Shown piece by piece: positions 63,965 through 64,000 of a DNA stretch of 64,000 nucleotides. The stretch spans positions 1 through 64,000 of the forward strand of contig NZ_JACHXP010000015.1 in NCBI RefSeq assembly GCF_014192215.1, given 5' to 3'. Below the pieces are notes generated by a model. It was not told the DNA's origin and ran no database searches. It was given only the letters and a program-made list of their open reading frames with translations. This DNA comes from Halomonas cerina (lineage in GTDB: Bacteria > Pseudomonadota > Gammaproteobacteria > Pseudomonadales > Halomonadaceae). Position 1 is the first letter of the stretch. Every line of letters starts with the position of its first letter. The position numbers were made by a program, and so were the translations under genes.

Positions 63965-64000
63965 TCGCCATGCCCGTCCTTGAGTGCCTGGGCCTTGGCA
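63961..64000 (-). CDS. C-terminal fragment, probably 16S rRNA (cytidine-2'-O)-methyltransferase RsmI
   Basis: Only the last 12 residues are in the window (AKAQALKDGHGD, then TGA). The reading frame and strand are clear, but the product is inferred from position: rsmI commonly lies just upstream of rnpB in Pseudomonas-like genomes, and its C-terminus often ends in ALKDG-type sequence. Confidence 0.4.
   Translation of the reverse strand, partial: AKAQALKDGHGD

Overview
This is a 64 kb, high-GC chromosomal stretch from a gammaproteobacterium, most likely Halomonadaceae (Halomonas or a close relative). The reasons are the Pseudomonas-like gene order (rne-rluC-HAD-sppA-maf-yceD-rpmF-plsX-fab genes; murB-ptp-kdsB-ycaR-lpxK; rnpB next to the division and cell-wall cluster), the protein sequences, and short heptanucleotide arrays of a kind I associate with this group. 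It is almost entirely core genome. I see no prophage, insertion sequence, CRISPR array, tRNA or rRNA gene.

Layout. (1) 1-2776: divergent etfB(A) and etfD, electron transfer from acyl-CoA dehydrogenases to ubiquinone. (2) 2895-9470, leftward: an isolated wbpB-wbpE pair for an amino-uronic acid sugar, sseA sulfurtransferase, an SF1 helicase, a DUF1285 protein and tatD. (3) 9560-18869, leftward: pilZ-holB-tmk-mltG-pabC-fabF-acpP-fabG-fabD-plsX-rpmF-yceD, joining type II fatty-acid synthesis to replication, folate and wall functions. (4) 18959-25812: maf, then leftward sppA, a HAD phosphatase and rluC, and rightward rne behind a long leader. (5) 25898-37361: murB, ptp, kdsB, ycaR, lpxK, msbA, exbD, exbB, comEC, lolD and lolC (all leftward) plus a rightward DUF2062 gene; this is mostly envelope and lipid A biogenesis. 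(6) 37528-41952: aguA-aguB for putrescine from agmatine, a MutT/ThiE-like fusion, and argJ. (7) 42079-46878: secA behind a small secreted ORF, the helicase loader dciA, and lpxC. (8) 46990-63494: the dcw cluster ftsZ-ftsA-ftsQ-ddl-murC-murG-ftsW-murD-mraY-murF-murE-ftsI-ftsL-rsmH (listed left to right, transcribed leftward), headed by rnpB and the end of a probable rsmI. Most adjacent genes overlap by ATGA, GTGA or TGATG, so translational coupling is the rule.

Two observations go beyond ordinary annotation. First, a 124-codon ORF (44875-45249) lies just upstream of secA. It encodes a signal-sequence-like N-terminus and ends in Arg-Arg-Gly-Pro-Pro-Arg-Val-Ala-stop, resembling the RAGP/RAPP class of ribosome arrest motifs. 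Its last codons can form a 12-bp RNA stem with the segment directly upstream of the secA ribosome binding site. This has the architecture of a SecM-type secretion sensor with no obvious sequence homology to SecM. Second, many operon ends carry 7-bp tandem arrays that start immediately after the stop codon and stay in heptad phase across the whole intergenic gap. The unit sequence differs from locus to locus.

Limits: starts were chosen from ribosome binding sites, overlaps and remembered family N-termini. Promoters were picked by eye. No database search was possible.
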